Shown here one piece after another: positions 62,849 to 64,000 of a stretch of DNA of 64,000 bases. The DNA is from Novosphingobium sediminis (lineage in GTDB: Bacteria; Pseudomonadota; Alphaproteobacteria; Sphingomonadales; Sphingomonadaceae), in NCBI RefSeq assembly GCF_007991615.1, contig NZ_BJYR01000018.1, positions 141,550-205,549 on the forward strand, read 5' to 3'. The translations under genes were made by a program, and so were the position numbers. Numbering within the stretch: position 1 is the stretch's first letter; the number at the start of each line of letters is the position of its first letter. The notes under the pieces are model-generated. The model saw nothing but the letters and a program-made list of their open reading frames with translations, searched no databases and was not told the origin of the DNA.

Positions 62849-63196
62849 ATGGCTGACCTGCGTGCCAGGACCGACCGGTTCGGCAATCGCCGCCGCTTTC
62901 GGCGGGTCGAATCCGGCCAGCGCCTGATTCTGATCTCGGTCGCCAGCCGGATGGATGGCGTACTGCAAGACCTGTCGCAGAGCGGCGCGCGCGTAAGCCT
63001 GCGCATGACGCCGCCGCGCCGGGGCCGTGACGTGCTGCTGCGCTGGGGCTCGCAGGAGATCTTCGGTCAGGTGGTGTGGAGCAGCGGCAACGAAGCCGGG
63101 GTGGCGTTCCACAAGCCGATTTCGCCGGAGGAACTCGTCGACACCGTAGGCGGCGAAGTCCCGGCGGCGCTCCCTGTCGGCCGCAGGGTGCTATAG
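62849..63196 (+). CDS. PilZ-domain protein
   Basis: A 115-residue protein consisting of one PilZ-like domain: 'RRRFRRVESGQRLILISV', 'LQDLSQSGARVSL' (D/N-x-S-x-x-G pattern) and 'GQVVWSSGNEAGVAFHKPIS'. PilZ domains bind cyclic di-GMP when RxxxR and D/NxSxxG are both present, as they appear to be here. GGGGAG lies 6 bases before the ATG. Last gene of the pilin micro-operon. Confidence 0.85.
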   Translation: MADLRARTDRFGNRRRFRRVESGQRLILISVASRMDGVLQDLSQSGARVSLRMTPPRRGRDVLLRWGSQEIFGQVVWSSGNEAGVAFHKPISPEELVDTVGGEVPAALPVGRRVL

Positions 63197-63249
63197 CGCC
63201 GATTGACGAAGCGGCAAAAACCCAGCATGAGCGCCGCTTCCGGCATGCC

Positions 63250-63287
63250 GGGCGGTTAGCTCAGTTGGTAGAGCATCTCGTTTACAC
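63250..63287 (+). tRNA. tRNA-Val(TAC), 5' half, interrupted after the anticodon loop
   Basis: The acceptor strand GGGCGGT, D-arm GCTCAGTTGGTAGAGC, anticodon strand TCTCG and loop TTTACAC (anticodon TAC) are all correct. The next bases, GGTGA, pair only partly with TCTCG and no variable loop, T-arm or 3' acceptor strand follows. Downstream lies the end of an integrase gene. The simplest reading is an attachment site in the anticodon region that separates the tRNA halves, with an intact copy perhaps rebuilt at the far end of the element. Confidence 0.75.
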
Positions 63288-63297
63288 GGTGATACTT

Positions 63298-63316
63298 GAG
63301 CGGACTTAAGTCGCTC
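63298..63316. repeat. Short palindrome between tRNA fragment and integrase
   Basis: GACTTAAGTC (63303-63312) is a perfect palindrome flanked by GAGC and GCTC, giving a near-perfect 9-bp inverted repeat with one bulged G. Its place inside the presumed attachment region suggests an integrase arm or core site, or the 3' hairpin of the integrase mRNA. Confidence 0.5.
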
Positions 63317-63322
63317 TGAAGG

Positions 63323-64000
63323 CTAGGCTTTCTTCTTCACATCGATAGACACGTCGGGACTATGTCGGGACCGCTCGCTCGCATCGAGAGCGTTGCGGAC
63401 GTCTTCGTCCAGGACGTGCGCGTAGCGCAGGGTGGTCTCGATGCGCTTGTGCTTCAGGGCTTCCTTTGCGGCAGCGAGGGAGCCGGTGGCGCGGACGATG
63501 CGGGTGCCGCGCGTGTGGCGCAGATCGTGGAGGCGGAAGTCCTCAACGCCGGCATCGGTCTTCGCGTCGGCGAAGGGCTTGCGCAGGGCCGTGGCGGTCA
63601 GGGGGTAGCGCTTTCCCTTCTGGCGCGCGGGTTGTTTCCGGCCGCGCTTGTCGATGAACTCCGGCTTGGTGCGCTGGGCGACATACGTGAAGACGAATGG
63701 CGTCTCGACTGGCTGGCGCGCGATGAGCTCCACCAGCGTGGTGGTGAGCGGGCGCATCACGACATCGCCGCCCTTGATCTTCGTGCGCGCTTGCTTGGCG
63801 GGCAAGTTGATATCCGACCAGCGTAGGCCGAGCACCTCGGCGCGCCGCCAGCCCGACTTCAGCAGGAAATCAACGGCATCCGCGACGTCCTCCCGCATCG
63901 CTTCGAACAGCGCGGTTTCCTCATCGTGCTGCAGCTCGCGCGGCGGCGCCTTCGGCACCTTCAGGAACAGCGCCCGCCAGTTCGGCATCGTGCCGATATT
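63323..64000 (-). CDS. Tyrosine recombinase/integrase, C-terminal part (partial)
   Basis: About 225 C-terminal residues; the frame is still open at the right edge. The catalytic set is visible: first Arg in 'SGWRRAEVLGLRW', beta-hairpin Lys in 'ARTKIKGGDV', 'HDLRHTRGT' (His-x-x-Arg), second His in 'ALKHKRIETTLRYAH' with the Tyr nucleophile. 'LKH' replaces the more common 'LGH'. The gene ends 36 bases from the split tRNA, the normal place for the integrase of a tRNA-inserted genomic island. The tail 'VSIDVKKKA' is basic. Confidence 0.93.
   Translation of the reverse strand, partial: NIGTMPNWRALFLKVPKAPPRELQHDEETALFEAMREDVADAVDFLLKSGWRRAEVLGLRWSDINLPAKQARTKIKGGDVVMRPLTTTLVELIARQPVETPFVFTYVAQRTKPEFIDKRGRKQPARQKGKRYPLTATALRKPFADAKTDAGVEDFRLHDLRHTRGTRIVRATGSLAAAKEALKHKRIETTLRYAHVLDEDVRNALDASERSRHSPDVSIDVKKKA

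Noticed and set aside
63281..63322. Group I intron in the tRNA-Val anticodon loop
   Set aside because: Only about 35 bases separate the loop from the integrase gene, with no P-helix structure and no 3' exon in view; an integration junction is simpler.

Overview
The window is high-GC DNA from an alphaproteobacterium, almost certainly of the order Sphingomonadales. The pointers are a LOV-LuxR light regulator closely resembling EL222 of Erythrobacter, an alphaproteobacterial hemC-hemD-Mic60 block, hisZ lying close to purA, a TonB-dependent receptor beside short-chain dehydrogenases, a Gcw_chp/TorF-type porin and the alphaproteobacterial form of SerC. This assignment is from protein recognition only; no database was searched. 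Most of the window looks like ordinary chromosome with short operons, many of them joined by 4-bp ATGA overlaps.

Layout. 1-2000: tail of an acyltransferase, a small RTX-type calcium-binding protein and two small unknowns. 2000-8100: a probable catabolic accessory cluster (TetR regulator with a perfect palindrome over its start codon, a glyoxalase-fold protein, two SDRs, a TonB receptor and a four-helix membrane protein resembling styrene-oxide isomerase). 8100-11350: a hydrolase facing two back-to-back cysteine desulfurases and a [2Fe-2S] ferredoxin. 11400-17100: a secreted Calx-beta/DUF11-like protein, an enoyl-CoA hydratase, topoisomerase IV subunit A and an SDR. 17100-17360 is packed with dispersed palindromic repeats. 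17360-33200: a DsbD-like reductase, a PafA-like phosphatase, a UbiH-type monooxygenase, Mic60-hemD-hemC facing tsaD-gpsA-flippase, a helix-hairpin-helix membrane protein, a lipoprotein, uvrB and a DUF481 outer-membrane protein.

33200-42200: a DUF3617-like lipoprotein, a small membrane protein, a molybdopterin oxidoreductase, the four-gene Anbu operon (circularly permuted ATP-grasp, alpha-E, transglutaminase, proteasome-like Anbu), a LuxR regulator with a degenerate receiver and an extensin-like lipoprotein. 42350-48730: serC-serA (serine synthesis), a SnoaL-like secreted protein, an FAD oxidoreductase, a solo CZB zinc domain and an SDR. 48970-53000: hisZ, an arsR-aqpS-arsC arsenic operon lacking a classical efflux pump, and purA. 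53200-61500: a winged-helix regulator, a ModE-like regulator, a renalase-like oxidoreductase, folE divergent from the LOV-LuxR photoreceptor, a TorF-type porin, an EnvZ/OmpR-type two-component pair and a small secreted protein with a duplicated Cys motif. 61900-63200: a micro-operon with a Flp pilin and a PilZ protein.

The right edge is the border of an integrated element. A tRNA-Val(TAC) reads correctly only as far as its anticodon loop; about 35 bases later comes the 3' end of a tyrosine recombinase that runs off the window. The most interesting items are the LOV-HTH photoreceptor, the Anbu operon, the split tRNA with its integrase, the start-codon-occluding inverted repeats at two regulators, the styrene-oxide-isomerase-like protein that lacks key family residues, and the pilin/PilZ micro-operon.
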